Source: an uncultured Eubacteriales bacterium (lineage in GTDB: Bacteria > Bacillota > Clostridia > Oscillospirales > Butyricicoccaceae). Taken from it: a DNA stretch of 5,384 nt. A model generated the notes under the pieces. It saw only the letters and a program-made list of their open reading frames with translations. It made no database searches and was not told the origin of the DNA. Below, piece by piece: positions 4,898 through 5,384 of this stretch. The first letter of the stretch is position 1. Every line of letters begins with the position of its first letter. The DNA is taken from positions 1 to 5,384 of the forward strand of contig CAKUPI010000135.1 of NCBI GenBank assembly GCA_934675045.1, in the 5' to 3' direction. The translations under genes and the position numbers were made by a program.

Positions 4898-5384
4898 TTG
4901 CCGAAGTCCCGGACAGCGCCGTTTGCCGCGGCGGCCGCGCTCGTCGGCATTGCCGTCGCCTGCCGCGCCGCCATGTACTGTGACGGGGCCTTTCCGGCGC
5001 GGCTCGCCGCCGCCCTGCCCTTTGTGCGGGCCGGCGCCTACATCCTCCTCTTTTCCGGCTGGGCCCTCTCCCTCTGGCAGCGCATCGTCCACAGGCAGGC
5101 GCGGCGGTATCTCATCGCCATTGCCGCCCTGATGCTCTTTTGGATGCTGGTGCGCACCGTCCGCTTCCTCATTCCCGGCTATCCGCCCAGCACCCGGTAC
5201 CTGTGGTACCTGTATTACCTGCCCATGCTCTTTCTGCCGCTGCTTTTCCTGCTGCTGGCGGCGTCGCTCGGGAAGGCGGAGGAGGACCGGCTGCCGAAAT
5301 GGACCCGGCTTTTGTATGCCGCCGCGGCCACATACTTCCTGTTTATCCTGCTGAACGATGTCCACCAGACGGTCTTTTTCTTTC
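4898..5384 (+). CDS. Polytopic membrane protein, N-terminal part (possible 7TM-type sensor; runs off right edge)
   Basis: From TTG 4898 there are 162 codons with no stop to the window edge. The start is set by AAAGGAGG 8 nt upstream. Five hydrophobic segments are visible: about 8-25, 36-60, 71-90, 102-124 and 138-152. Between them is a Trp/Tyr-rich stretch, RYLWYLYYLPMLFLPLL (100-116), then SLGKAEEDRLPKWTRLLY (123-140) and LLNDVHQTVF (151-160). From memory this pattern resembles the N-terminal membrane region of clostridial sensor proteins (putative 7TM histidine kinases or regulators), but no kinase or other catalytic domain is in the window, so the function is not assigned. It has its own promoter after a GC-rich gap. 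The coding call itself is secure: consistent membrane-protein composition, strong Shine-Dalgarno and no stop. Confidence 0.8.
   Translation, partial: MPKSRTAPFAAAAALVGIAVACRAAMYCDGAFPARLAAALPFVRAGAYILLFSGWALSLWQRIVHRQARRYLIAIAALMLFWMLVRTVRFLIPGYPPSTRYLWYLYYLPMLFLPLLFLLLAASLGKAEEDRLPKWTRLLYAAAATYFLFILLNDVHQTVFFF

Noticed and set aside
4360..4974. Minus-strand open frames over the tRNA-Ser (including 4406-4756), which give peptides such as GGIRTHGTIAG and VGFEPTVPLL.
   Set aside because: These are the familiar spurious peptides read from the antisense of tRNA-Ser genes. No RBS or protein-like composition beyond the tRNA.

Overview
The window looks like a chromosomal piece of a high-GC member of the Firmicutes, most likely a clostridial (Oscillospiraceae-like) gut or anaerobe lineage. 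This rests on a Bacillus/Clostridium-type large SRP RNA immediately upstream of dnaX, very strong AGGAGG ribosome binding sites, TTG start codons, short stem-and-U-tract terminators and TTGACA/TATAAT-type promoters. The taxonomic call is an inference. No mobile element, CRISPR array or phage gene is visible.

Left part (1-1370, minus strand): the first 316 codons of dnaX (DNA polymerase III gamma/tau) run off the left edge. Just upstream lie a stem-loop terminator, a complete large-type SRP RNA gene (about 301 nt, closed by a 22-of-23 paired terminal helix) and its strong promoter. So the order on the minus strand is promoter - SRP RNA - terminator - dnaX.

Centre (1370-3540, plus strand): a divergent promoter drives a methionine ABC transporter operon, metN (ATPase with NIL domain, TTG start) and metI (permease), overlapping by 32 bp and closed by a strong terminator. 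The most interesting part is the leader. A 38-codon peptide with its own Shine-Dalgarno has 7 Met (6 of them within 12 residues). It is followed by a perfect 10-bp terminator with a U6 tract. A competing helix, up to 21 bp with bulges, uses the whole 5' arm of that terminator. This has the architecture of trp/his-type ribosome-mediated attenuation, but for methionine uptake. No S-box or T-box consensus is seen. No metQ (methionine-binding lipoprotein) gene is adjacent.

Right part (3540-5384, plus strand): a TetR-family regulator whose promoter is flanked by an imperfect inverted repeat; a tRNA-Ser(CGA) gene whose promoter overlaps the tetR stop codon, with its own terminator; a GC-rich stretch of about 245 bp without a convincing gene; and a promoter plus the N-terminal 162 codons of a polytopic membrane protein (possibly a 7TM-type sensor) that runs off the right edge.

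Working together: methionine scarcity would slow the ribosome on the leader Met codons, favour the antiterminator and so raise MetNI. The other loci are housekeeping (SRP RNA, dnaX, tRNA-Ser) or have unknown targets (TetR protein, membrane protein).
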